A DNA stretch of 64,000 nt from Amycolatopsis pittospori. GTDB lineage: Bacteria; Actinomycetota; Actinomycetes; Mycobacteriales; Pseudonocardiaceae. The translations under genes were made by a program, and so were the position numbers. Under the pieces are notes generated by a model. It did no database searches. It was not told the DNA's origin and worked only from the letters and a program-made list of their open reading frames with translations. Positions 8,525 through 15,685 of this stretch are shown one piece after another; position 1 is the stretch's first letter; the number at the start of each line of letters is the position of its first letter. The stretch covers positions 1-64,000 of the forward strand of contig NZ_JACBXD010000024.1 of NCBI RefSeq assembly GCF_013870525.1, written 5' to 3'.

Positions 8525-9097
8525 ATGTCTGGACCACTCGTCATCACGTGGACCCTGACCGCGCTGTTCGCGGTACTGGTCCTGCCGTGCGTGCTGCGAC
8601 TCGTCCGGTTGGACTACGGACGCCTGGGCTCGGCGGTCCGCAACGGCGACCTGGCCGAGCTCCTTCTCGTCGTCGCGATGGTCGCGATGCTGTCCCCGGT
8701 CGGCGGCCCCATCCCCGCCGCAGGCTGGCAGGCGGTACTGGCGCTGACCGCGGGCTGGTTCGCGGTCTCATGGTGGCGTGGGCGGCGGTCCGGGCACAGT
8801 GCGTGCGGGCACCACGCGGTGGCGTGCGCGGCGATGCTGTTCATGGTGACGTTCATGCCGCACAGCGAGGTCTCGCACGGGCCGTGGCTGGTGATGTCCG
8901 GCCCCGAAGCGGCGCCCGCGCTGTGGCTTTCGCTGGCTTTCGGCGTCGCGGCGGCGTATTTCGCGGTGGACGCCGTGCGGGCCGGAGTGTCCGCGGCGCG
9001 CGGGGGTTCCAGCGGGGCCGGACAGGTGTCACGGTGGGTGTGCCGGGTCGTCATGGGGCTGGGGATGGGCTACATGCTGCTGGGCGCCGCTGTCTGA
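8525..9097 (+). CDS. DUF5134-like integral membrane protein
   Basis: 190-residue hydrophobic protein with about five to six predicted membrane segments (around residues 5-25, 42-60, 65-82, 95-115, 130-150 and 170-190). It carries the histidine/cysteine-rich stretch HSACGHHAVACAAMLFM and MPHSEVSH in the middle, which resembles DUF5134 proteins of actinomycetes. ATG 8525 has an AGGAGG ribosome site 3-8 bp upstream. It lies 72 bp after ltp2 on the same strand but has no KstR box of its own, so whether it belongs to the steroid operon is unclear. The His/Cys cluster could bind metal (inference). Function unknown. Confidence 0.75.
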   Translation: MSGPLVITWTLTALFAVLVLPCVLRLVRLDYGRLGSAVRNGDLAELLLVVAMVAMLSPVGGPIPAAGWQAVLALTAGWFAVSWWRGRRSGHSACGHHAVACAAMLFMVTFMPHSEVSHGPWLVMSGPEAAPALWLSLAFGVAAAYFAVDAVRAGVSAARGGSSGAGQVSRWVCRVVMGLGMGYMLLGAAV

Positions 9098-9134
9098 CGT
9101 CTCGTGCCGCGATTCGCCGCCTGCTCGCGCCGGT

Positions 9135-9193
9135 GGTGTTGCGAAAGCCACTTTCGCAACACTGAACGTTGCGAAAGTGGCTTTCGCAACACC
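9135..9193. repeat. Intergenic dyad of the GTTGCGAAAG family, convergent junction
   Basis: Two perfectly complementary 26-bp arms (9135-9160, 9168-9193) flank a 7-bp spacer ACTGAAC. Each arm is itself a near-palindrome with GTTGCGAAAG facing CTTTCGCAAC. Related elements are at 36430, 45755 and 52198. It lies between the ends of the convergent DUF5134 and riboflavin kinase genes and may act as a bidirectional terminator. Confidence 0.85.
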
Positions 9194-9249
9194 ACCCGGG
9201 CTCTCGGCCGGACACCTTCGCCTACCGCCGAGGGAACCCGAATCACCAG

Positions 9250-9708
9250 TCACGAGCCCTGTACGCGCCGGACTACACCTTCTTCGGCCGGTTCAGCGGT
9301 GGGCAGCCCTTCGGCCGGGTTGTCCGCGGCCCATTTCGCGGCGTTGGCGATGTCCTTGTCGAGCGCGGCGATCAGTGCCTCCGACGACGGGTACTTCTCC
9401 TGCTCACGCAGGTGGTGGCCCAGCCAGACGGTCAGCGTCTCGCCGTAGAGGTCGCCGCCGAAGTCCAGCAGATGTGCCTCGACGAGCCGGTAGCCGTCCG
9501 CGCCGTAGTACGTCGGACGCCTGCCGACCGAGACCGCGGCCGCGATCCGGGTGCCGTCGGCACGTTCGGCCCAGCCCGCCCACACTCCGTCGCCGACCTG
9601 GCCGTCCTGGTCGCGCAGCGCGATGTTCGCGGTCGGGAAACCCAGTTCCCGCCCCCGCTGATCGCCCTTCTCCACCTGGCCACGGACCACGAAGAACTCC
9701 GCCGTCAT
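9250..9708 (-). CDS. Stand-alone riboflavin kinase domain protein
   Basis: 152-residue protein matching only the C-terminal flavokinase half of bifunctional RibF. It has the nucleotide/riboflavin motif GRELGFPTANI at residues 22-32, then SVGRRPTYYG, EAHLLDFGGDLYGE and LREQEKYPSSEALIAALDKDI, all in the usual riboflavin kinase order. There is no N-terminal FMN adenylyltransferase domain. The predicted reaction is riboflavin + ATP to FMN. Start ATG 9708; no other start is better. It is followed downstream by the dyad at 9135 and convergent to the DUF5134 gene. Its location amid many flavoprotein genes is suggestive but no operator was found. Confidence 0.85.
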   Translation of the reverse strand: MTAEFFVVRGQVEKGDQRGRELGFPTANIALRDQDGQVGDGVWAGWAERADGTRIAAAVSVGRRPTYYGADGYRLVEAHLLDFGGDLYGETLTVWLGHHLREQEKYPSSEALIAALDKDIANAAKWAADNPAEGLPTAEPAEEGVVRRVQGS

Positions 9709-9816
9709 GCCGCTCCCGTCCCTGACGTCACGAAAGCCATGAATACCACGAGCCGCATTCCAGGTCGACCGCCGTCCACGGCACGAGAGTGCCCGAAGTG
9801 TCCACTGTGTACTCGG

Positions 9817-10575
9817 TCACGTCGTGACGAGGCGGTATCCGAGGTCGAGCTCGGTCCGGCCCAGCAGGCCGACGTGATGCCGGTGCCAGTGCCCGTCGGC
9901 GAGGTCGGCGCGCAGCCTGCCGACCGCCGCCGCGACGACGTTCTGATCCAGCAGCGCCACGCCGGACATCCCGGCGCGCACGCGGTCCGACAGGTAGGCC
10001 TCCGGCCTGCGCCAGTACGCGCCGAGGAAGCCGTCGACGCAGTCCGAGGGCACCGGCAGCGGCTCCACCTTCGGCGTCTCGCCCGCCGCTGTCAGCTCTT
10101 CGACGACCCTGTCGAGACAGGCCAGCCGGCTCTCGTGTTCGGCGATCTCCGGCAGGTAGTCCCGCACCAGCCAGAACCGGGCGAACACCGCCTGATCCCA
10201 GGTCACGATCACCTGGCGACGGGACACGCGGCGCAGTTCGGCCAGTCCGGCGGTCACGTCCGTCCAGTGGTGCACGGTGAGCACCGCGAGGCCGGCGTCG
10301 AAGGCGCCGTCGGGGAAAGGCAGTTCTTCGGCACACGCTTGGACCGAGGGGGCCGCGTCGGCTGGACGCTGCCCGATCATCCGCGACGACGGCTCGACGG
10401 CGACGACGCGGCGGTCTCCGGGTTCGTAGGAACCGGCACCGGCGCCGACGTTGACCACCGAGCCGGCGTCGCCGAGGGCGGAGGTCACGGCGGCCGCGAT
10501 CCGGGGATCCGGACGCCTCGATCGCGCGTAGTCCCGGCCGAGAACGGCATACGGGTCGGTGATCAGGGAGCGCAC
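9817..10575 (-). CDS. SAM-dependent methyltransferase, class I
   Basis: 252-residue Rossmann-fold methyltransferase. The SAM-binding motif I is VVNVGAGAGSYE near residues 40-51, followed by the acidic strand end VVAVEPS, then AEELPFPDGAFDAGLAVLTVHHW, which is the motif II/III region of ubiE/methyltransferase-11 type enzymes. The substrate cannot be read from the sequence. It begins 43 bp downstream of the hydratase gene on the same strand and might be co-transcribed with the kstD-kshA-kshB operon, though nothing ties it to steroids. Confidence 0.8.
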   Translation of the reverse strand: MRSLITDPYAVLGRDYARSRRPDPRIAAAVTSALGDAGSVVNVGAGAGSYEPGDRRVVAVEPSSRMIGQRPADAAPSVQACAEELPFPDGAFDAGLAVLTVHHWTDVTAGLAELRRVSRRQVIVTWDQAVFARFWLVRDYLPEIAEHESRLACLDRVVEELTAAGETPKVEPLPVPSDCVDGFLGAYWRRPEAYLSDRVRAGMSGVALLDQNVVAAAVGRLRADLADGHWHRHHVGLLGRTELDLGYRLVTT

Positions 10576-10618
10576 CCGAGCCAGTTTAGCCAGAGCCCTT
10601 ACCTGCGGCGATAAGGAT

Positions 10619-11482
10619 TCAGTCTGTCGTGGTCATTAAAGTGTCCGAAAGAACAGGAGCGTCGTCCCGCTCGGGTGCCGTGGTCGTGATCAGCAGCCCG
10701 GCGGGCTCCCGCCAGACCCGGGTCCGCAGCGGCTCGCCGGGGAAGACGACGCCGGCGAACTTCGCCGAGAACGACGCGACGCGGGAAGTGTCGCCGTCGA
10801 GGAGTTCGTCGGTGACGGCCTTCGCGACGACGCCGTAGGTGCACAGGCCGTGCAGGATCGGCTTGTCGAAGCCGGCCGCCGCGGCGAACGCGGGATCGGC
10901 GTGGAGCGGGTTCCGGTCGCCGCAGAGCCGGTAGAGCAGCGCCTGCTGCGGCAGTGTCGGGGTGTCGATGACCACGTCCGGTTCCCGGGACGGGGGCTCG
11001 ACCTTGTCGGACGGTCCGCGTTCGCCGCCGAAACCCCCCTCGCCACGGGCGAAGATGCTCGACCGCAACGTCCACAGTGGAGTCCCGTCGGAGTCGGTGG
11101 CGACCGTCTCGTTCACGATCACCGCGGCCTTCCCCTTGTCGAAGACGTCGACGATCCGGGTCCGCGCCACCGCCTTGCCCGACGCCGGGATCGGCCGGTG
11201 CGCGATCACCTCCTGCTTGCCGTGCAGCACCTTCCCGAGGTCGACCTCGACGCCGGGGAACGACACGGCGGGCGGCTCGAACACGCGCAGGTTGGCCGCC
11301 ACCGTCGCGAACGTCGGCAGGACCTGGAGCCCGTCCTCGTAGGTGTACCGCAGTTCACGCGGGCTCATCGGATCCGAGCCCGCGCCCAGCGCCAGGTGGT
11401 ACAGCTGCACGTCCGACGCCGTCCAGGCGAAGCTCACCTCGCCGAGGTCGGCGCCGATCGCGACCGAAGGATCGATGGGCAC
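10619..11482 (-). CDS. MaoC-type 2-enoyl-CoA hydratase (Rv3538/Hsd4B-like)
   Basis: 287-residue double hot-dog hydratase with the hydratase-2 motif YRLCGDRNPLHADPAFA near residues 185-201. Size and position beside kstD match M. tuberculosis Rv3538 (Hsd4B/ChsH3-type), thought to hydrate enoyl-CoA intermediates of the sterol side chain. The N-terminal half (about 1-150) is the substrate-accommodating hot-dog; the C-terminal half carries the catalytic Asp and His of GDRNPLH. It starts 9 bp after the kshB stop, so it is the fifth gene of the kstD-kshA-small protein-kshB operon, expected to be controlled by the KstR-type box at 15599. The exact chain length of its substrate is unknown. Confidence 0.88.
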   Translation of the reverse strand: MPIDPSVAIGADLGEVSFAWTASDVQLYHLALGAGSDPMSPRELRYTYEDGLQVLPTFATVAANLRVFEPPAVSFPGVEVDLGKVLHGKQEVIAHRPIPASGKAVARTRIVDVFDKGKAAVIVNETVATDSDGTPLWTLRSSIFARGEGGFGGERGPSDKVEPPSREPDVVIDTPTLPQQALLYRLCGDRNPLHADPAFAAAAGFDKPILHGLCTYGVVAKAVTDELLDGDTSRVASFSAKFAGVVFPGEPLRTRVWREPAGLLITTTAPERDDAPVLSDTLMTTTD

Positions 11483-11491
11483 GAAGAACTC

Positions 11492-12517
11492 CTACTCGTA
11501 GGTGACGACGACCTCGTCGGTCAGCGGCAGGGACTGGCACGCCAGCACGATGCCTTCGGCGATGTCGTCGCCGTCGAGGACCTCGTTGTTGAGCATCTTC
11601 ACCTCGCCGGAGGTGATCCGGCAAGCGCAGGCGCTGCACTGGCCCTCGCGGCATGAATACGGTGCGTCGAAACCCTTTTCCAGCAACAGGTCCAGCAGCT
11701 TCGTCCGGCGCGGCCAGTCCAGTTTCCTGGTCTCGCCGTCGAGGGTGACCTCGACTCCGGCCGGCGCCTCGGCCTCTTCGACGGCGACCGGTTCGGCCAC
11801 CTCGAACGGATTCCCGCCGAGGGAAAGGAACCGCTCCAGGTGGATCCGCTTGCGCGGCAGGCCGAGGTCCTTGAGCACCGTACGCGCGGCGTCCATGAAC
11901 GGCCCGGGCCCGCAGATGAACGCCTCGTGCGCCGTGTACGGCGTCACCAGTGCGCGCAGCCGAGCCTCGGTCGGCAGGCCCTGCAGGCTTTCCAGCCAGT
12001 GCACGACGACCAGCCTGTCCTGGTGGCGAGCGGCGAGGTCCGCCAGTTCCCGCGCGAAGATCACCGACTGTTCGTCGCGATTCGCGTAGAGCAGCACCAC
12101 CTTGCCGGTTCCGTGCTCCAGCGCGGACTTCAGGATCGACATCACCGGCGTGATCCCGCTCCCGCCCGCGAGCAGCAGGAAGTCCTCGTTCAGCGAACCG
12201 GGGCTGAACACCCCGGCCGGCGGGAGGACCTGGACCTCCTGGCCCGCGCGGAGGTTGTCGCAGAGCCAGTTCGACCCATAGCCGTCGGCCGTGCGTTTCA
12301 CCGTGACCTGGACGCGGTCCTCGTGCGGCGCGCTGGAAAGCGAATAGCAGCGGGCGACCGATCCGGTCCGGTCGCTCGGCACCCGCACGGTGAGGAACTG
12401 GCCTGGGGTGTAAGCGAACAGCGAGGCGTGCTCGGCCGGGATGTCGAACACGATCGAGGAGGCATCGGCCGTTTCGGTGATCACCTCGGCCACGGTCACG
12501 GTGACGGGGCCGCTCAT
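11492..12517 (-). CDS. kshB: 3-ketosteroid 9alpha-hydroxylase reductase KshB
   Basis: 341-residue reductase of the Rieske 9alpha-hydroxylase. It passes electrons from NADH through FAD and a plant-type [2Fe-2S] centre to KshA. The FAD motif RCYSLSS begins at Arg56, the nucleotide motif GGSGITPVMS is at 118-127 and CGPGPFM at 202-208. Iron-sulfur ligands are Cys289, Cys294, Cys297 and Cys327 (CX4CX2CX29C). Start ATG 12517 overlaps the stop of the preceding small gene (ATGA). Electrons therefore do not require a separate ferredoxin, which makes the Cys-rich protein encoded just upstream notable. Confidence 0.95.
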   Translation of the reverse strand: MSGPVTVTVAEVITETADASSIVFDIPAEHASLFAYTPGQFLTVRVPSDRTGSVARCYSLSSAPHEDRVQVTVKRTADGYGSNWLCDNLRAGQEVQVLPPAGVFSPGSLNEDFLLLAGGSGITPVMSILKSALEHGTGKVVLLYANRDEQSVIFARELADLAARHQDRLVVVHWLESLQGLPTEARLRALVTPYTAHEAFICGPGPFMDAARTVLKDLGLPRKRIHLERFLSLGGNPFEVAEPVAVEEAEAPAGVEVTLDGETRKLDWPRRTKLLDLLLEKGFDAPYSCREGQCSACACRITSGEVKMLNNEVLDGDDIAEGIVLACQSLPLTDEVVVTYE

Positions 12518-12774
12518 TCGGGCACCTCCAGCAGACCGTCCTTCAACGCGGCGTCGATACTGTCGCTGAGGTTGCCGCAGGTGTCGAGCAACGCCGTCTG
12601 CGCCCCGGAGGCCGCCTGCGCGGCGAACACCGGGCAACTGCGGGCGGCGTCGGTCGTCCACTGGATGCTGGTGTGCTGCATGCTGTTCTTCTTGACCAGC
12701 ACACAGGTCCCGCACGCCCGGCAGTTCAGCGGCCGCAGCCCGGCGGTCAGGAACTCGACGGTCTCGGGCTTCAC
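12514..12774 (-). CDS. Small cysteine-motif protein between KshA and KshB
   Basis: 86-residue protein that I do not recognise as a characterised family. It has Cys18, Cys21 and Cys24 in the pattern CRACGTC, then Cys47-Pro and Cys66. The spacing CX2CX2C...CP resembles one cluster-binding half of a bacterial ferredoxin, although the 22-residue gap before CP is long. The GTG start at 12774 overlaps the kshA stop (GTGA) and its stop overlaps the kshB start (ATGA), so it is translationally locked into the hydroxylase operon. This strict coupling is the main reason to call it a real gene. A role in maturing or wiring the Rieske oxygenase is inference. Confidence 0.75.
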   Translation of the reverse strand: MKPETVEFLTAGLRPLNCRACGTCVLVKKNSMQHTSIQWTTDAARSCPVFAAQAASGAQTALLDTCGNLSDSIDAALKDGLLEVPE

Positions 12775-13910
12775 ACCCCGGCCTCTTCCGACTGCTGACG
12801 CGCGAGGTTCTCGGCCACCTCCGCCGACCAGACCTCGTTTGCGCGGCTGGTGTCCACCTCGAACTCGAACCGCCGCGTCATGTCCTCGGTGACGTCGGCG
12901 GCGTCCACATAGAACTGGTCGTACCAGCGGCGCAACTGGTACACCGGCCCGTCTTCCTCGCACAGCAAGGGGTTGTCGATCCGCGTCTTGTTGCGCCAGA
13001 TCTCCACGTCCTGCAGGAACCCGACGCCGATGCCCTTGGCGAACTTCCCGGCGATCTTGTCCGCGTGCTCGTCCGAGACGCCCTCGAACTTCTTCACGCT
13101 CACGCCCCACTGCAGGACGAACGAGTTCTCGGTGACCGGGTAGTGGCAGTTGATCAGCACGTTCTCGATCTCGAAACCCTGGTAGGTGTTGAGCAACGTG
13201 TTGATCATGTACGACGGTCCGAAGTACGACGCCTCGGACCGCAGCAGGTTCTCCTCGCCGCCGTAGTTGGACGCCATTCCCTTGTCCGGACGGCCTTTCG
13301 TGTTCAGGTACTGGGTGGCGACATGGCCCTCGAACACGTTCTTGAAGTAGGTCGGGAAGGCGTAGTGGATGTAGAAGAAGTGCGCCATGTCGACCATGTT
13401 GTCGATGATCTCGCGGCAGTTGGAGCCCTCGATCAGCACCGAGTCCCAGGTCCAGTTGCTCCACTCGCCGTTGAACACACCCTCGATCCGGGGGATGACG
13501 ACGTCCTCGGGTGGCGGGTTGCCTTCCGGGTCGTGCCAGACGAAGAGCTGCTTGTTCTCTTCCAGTACCGTCCACGACTTCGTCCGCGCTCGCAGCGGAA
13601 CCCTTTTGGCGTAAGGGATCGAGACGCATTTGCCGGTGCCGTTCCAGCGCCAGTCGTGGAACGGGCAGGCGATCTCGTCGCCCTTGACCTCGCCCTGGGT
13701 GAGATCGCCGCCCATATGGCGGCAGTACCCGTCGAGCACCTTCAGCGCCCCGGACGAGTCGGCGAAGACCACCAGCTTCGTCCCGAACGCCGTGATGGCG
13801 TGCGGTTTCCCGTCCCGGAACGGCTCGGCCAGGCCGAGACAGTGCCAGCCGCGCGCGAACCGCGAAGGGGGCGCGCCCGCGTCGATCTGCCGTACGGATT
13901 CCGTCGTCAT
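12771..13910 (-). CDS. kshA: 3-ketosteroid 9alpha-hydroxylase oxygenase KshA
   Basis: 379-residue Rieske non-heme iron oxygenase that hydroxylates C9 of androstenes and, together with KstD, triggers ring B opening. The Rieske ligands are Cys63, His65, Cys82 and His85 (CRHMGGD...CPFHDW). The mononuclear iron site is in DMAHFFYIH (His177, His182), with a likely third carboxylate in LQDVEIW. Start ATG 13910 overlaps the kstD stop (ATGA) and follows a GGGAGG ribosome site. The length equals that of other KshA proteins. It is the second gene of the kstD operon. Confidence 0.96.
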   Translation of the reverse strand: MTTESVRQIDAGAPPSRFARGWHCLGLAEPFRDGKPHAITAFGTKLVVFADSSGALKVLDGYCRHMGGDLTQGEVKGDEIACPFHDWRWNGTGKCVSIPYAKRVPLRARTKSWTVLEENKQLFVWHDPEGNPPPEDVVIPRIEGVFNGEWSNWTWDSVLIEGSNCREIIDNMVDMAHFFYIHYAFPTYFKNVFEGHVATQYLNTKGRPDKGMASNYGGEENLLRSEASYFGPSYMINTLLNTYQGFEIENVLINCHYPVTENSFVLQWGVSVKKFEGVSDEHADKIAGKFAKGIGVGFLQDVEIWRNKTRIDNPLLCEEDGPVYQLRRWYDQFYVDAADVTEDMTRRFEFEVDTSRANEVWSAEVAENLARQQSEEAGV

Positions 13911-15586
13911 CGGCTGCCTCCCGTTTGACCGTGATCTTGCTGCGCGAGGTGCTCGGCCGCAAGGTAGCCGAACACCATCGCCGGGCCGATCGTCGCGCCG
14001 GGGCCGGCGTAGGTGCGGCCCATCACCGCCGCGCTCGTATTGCCCGCCGCGTACAGTCCTTCGATCACCGACCCGTCCTCGCGCAGGACGCGCGCGTGCC
14101 GGTCGATCCTCAAGCCGCCCTTGGTGCCCAGGTCGCCGGGCACGATCTTCACCGCGTAGTACGGCGCGACGTCCAGCGGGCCCAGGCTCGGGTTGGGCTT
14201 GTTCCGCGGATCGCCGTAGTAGTGGTCGTACGCGCTGCGTCCGCGGTGGAAGTCCTCGTCCTCACCGGCGCGGGCGAAGCCGTTGAATCGCCGGATGGTG
14301 CTCTCCAGCGCCTCGGCCGGGACCTCGATCCGCTCGGCGAGTTTCGCGATCGTGCTCGCTTTGACCGCGATGCCCGCTTTGAACCAGCGGCCGGGCAGTG
14401 GCTGGCGCGGGCCGAGGCCGGTGAACATGTACCGGTTGCGGTAGCGCTGGTCGAACACCAGCCAGGTCGGGATGTTCTCGCCCGGACCGCTGTGCACGTC
14501 GCCCTCGCCGTACATCGCGTGCACGGCCTCGACGTACGGAGCCGACTCGTTAGCGAACCGCTCGCCCCGCATGTTGACCATCAGGCAGCCCGGCCGCGAT
14601 CGCTCGGCGAGTGCGAACCACGGGCCGCCGGTGAGCGGGATCGACGGACCCCACCAGGCGTCGTCCATCAGGTCGGTGGCCGCGCCGAGTTTGAGCCCGG
14701 CGCCGATCGCGTCGCCGGTGTTGGCCTCGGCGCCGACGGTCCACTCGGTCCCGATGGGCGCCCGCTGGTACTTGGCCCGCATCTCCTCGTTGTGCTCGAA
14801 TCCGCCGGCGCCGAGGACGACTCCGAGCCGTGAGCGGATCAGGATCTCCTCACCCTGATGGAGGACCACGACGCCGGTCACGCGATCGTTCTCGACCTTG
14901 AGGTCCAGCAGCGGCGAGTTCAGCCAGACGGTGACGTTCTCCCGCCGGAGACCCTCACGCAGACCGGCCGCAAGCGCTTGCCCCATGGAAAGGAGCCGCT
15001 GACGGCGGATCCGGCCGACCAGCCAGCGGCCGCCGAGACCGAGGACGCGGAGGATCCCGCGCGGATGCCGGGCGAGCAGGCTCAGCCATCGGTAATCCGC
15101 CTGGGTGATCGGGACGCCGAGCGGGGGAGCGCTGTACGGCGGCTCCAGATTCGCCAGTTCCGGCCCGAGGACGTTGCCGTCGAGGGCGACCGGTTCGACC
15201 GAGCGCCCGCCGGGGCGACCGCCCGGCGCTTCGGGGTGGTAGTCCGAGTAGTCGCGGACCCATCGGAAGCGCAGCGGGGTCTTGTCGCAGACGAAGGACA
15301 GGACCTCGGGACCGCGGTCGAGGAAGGCCGACCGGAGTTCGGCCGGGACGACGTCCCCGACGATCGACTCGAGGTACTCGTGCGCCCGCTCGGGCGGCTC
15401 GTCGATCCCGGCCGCGCGCAGCGCGTGGTTGCCGGGAATCCAGACACCGCCGCCGGAACGCGCGGTGGAGCCGCCGAAGTGGGCGGCCTTCTCCACGACC
15501 AGGACCTCGAGTCCCCGATGGGCTGCGGACAGTGCGGCGGTCATCCCGGCGGCACCACTGCCCGCCACGATCACGTCGTACTCCAT
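13907..15586 (-). CDS. kstD: 3-ketosteroid delta1-dehydrogenase KstD
   Basis: 559-residue FAD enzyme that introduces the C1-C2 double bond in 3-keto-4-ene steroids. The FAD motif GSGAAG is at residues 9-14 after YDVIVA. The C-terminal active-site region YYAVKIVPGDLGTKGGL and the FAD-closing segment GLYAAGNTSAAVMGRTYAGPGATIGPAMVFGYLAAEHL match the KstD family. The length is close to M. tuberculosis KstD (563). It is the first gene of the minus-strand operon kstD-kshA-small protein-kshB-hydratase, with a KstR-type box 13 bp upstream of the ATG. Confidence 0.95.
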   Translation of the reverse strand: MEYDVIVAGSGAAGMTAALSAAHRGLEVLVVEKAAHFGGSTARSGGGVWIPGNHALRAAGIDEPPERAHEYLESIVGDVVPAELRSAFLDRGPEVLSFVCDKTPLRFRWVRDYSDYHPEAPGGRPGGRSVEPVALDGNVLGPELANLEPPYSAPPLGVPITQADYRWLSLLARHPRGILRVLGLGGRWLVGRIRRQRLLSMGQALAAGLREGLRRENVTVWLNSPLLDLKVENDRVTGVVVLHQGEEILIRSRLGVVLGAGGFEHNEEMRAKYQRAPIGTEWTVGAEANTGDAIGAGLKLGAATDLMDDAWWGPSIPLTGGPWFALAERSRPGCLMVNMRGERFANESAPYVEAVHAMYGEGDVHSGPGENIPTWLVFDQRYRNRYMFTGLGPRQPLPGRWFKAGIAVKASTIAKLAERIEVPAEALESTIRRFNGFARAGEDEDFHRGRSAYDHYYGDPRNKPNPSLGPLDVAPYYAVKIVPGDLGTKGGLRIDRHARVLREDGSVIEGLYAAGNTSAAVMGRTYAGPGATIGPAMVFGYLAAEHLAQQDHGQTGGSR

Positions 15587-15598
15587 ACGCCCCTCACC

Positions 15599-15612
15599 TG
15601 GAACACGTTGTA
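15599..15612. promoter_or_regulatory. KstR-type operator (kstD operon)
   Basis: TGGAACACGTTGTA matches TNNAACNNGTTNNA fully and lies 13 bp upstream of the kstD start. A second box for the divergent gene is 44 bp away. Confidence 0.8.
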
Positions 15613-15655
15613 GGAAGCATTTAGCAGCATCCGCGCTGCTCCAGTCACCATAGAC

Positions 15656-15669
15656 GAGAACGTGTTCTA
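15656..15669. promoter_or_regulatory. KstR-type operator (flavoprotein gene)
   Basis: GAGAACGTGTTCTA contains the perfect palindromic core AGAACGTGTTCT and misses only the outer T of the consensus. It lies 16 bp before the ATG at 15686. Confidence 0.8.
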
Positions 15670-15685
15670 GTTCTAGGGTGGGCTC

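Noticed and set aside
9169..10614. 481-residue plus-strand frame starting inside the dyad at 9135-9193
   Set aside because: Its first codons (KWLSQH) are the dyad itself and the rest is antisense to the riboflavin kinase and methyltransferase genes. Such repeat-derived starts are a common annotation artefact.
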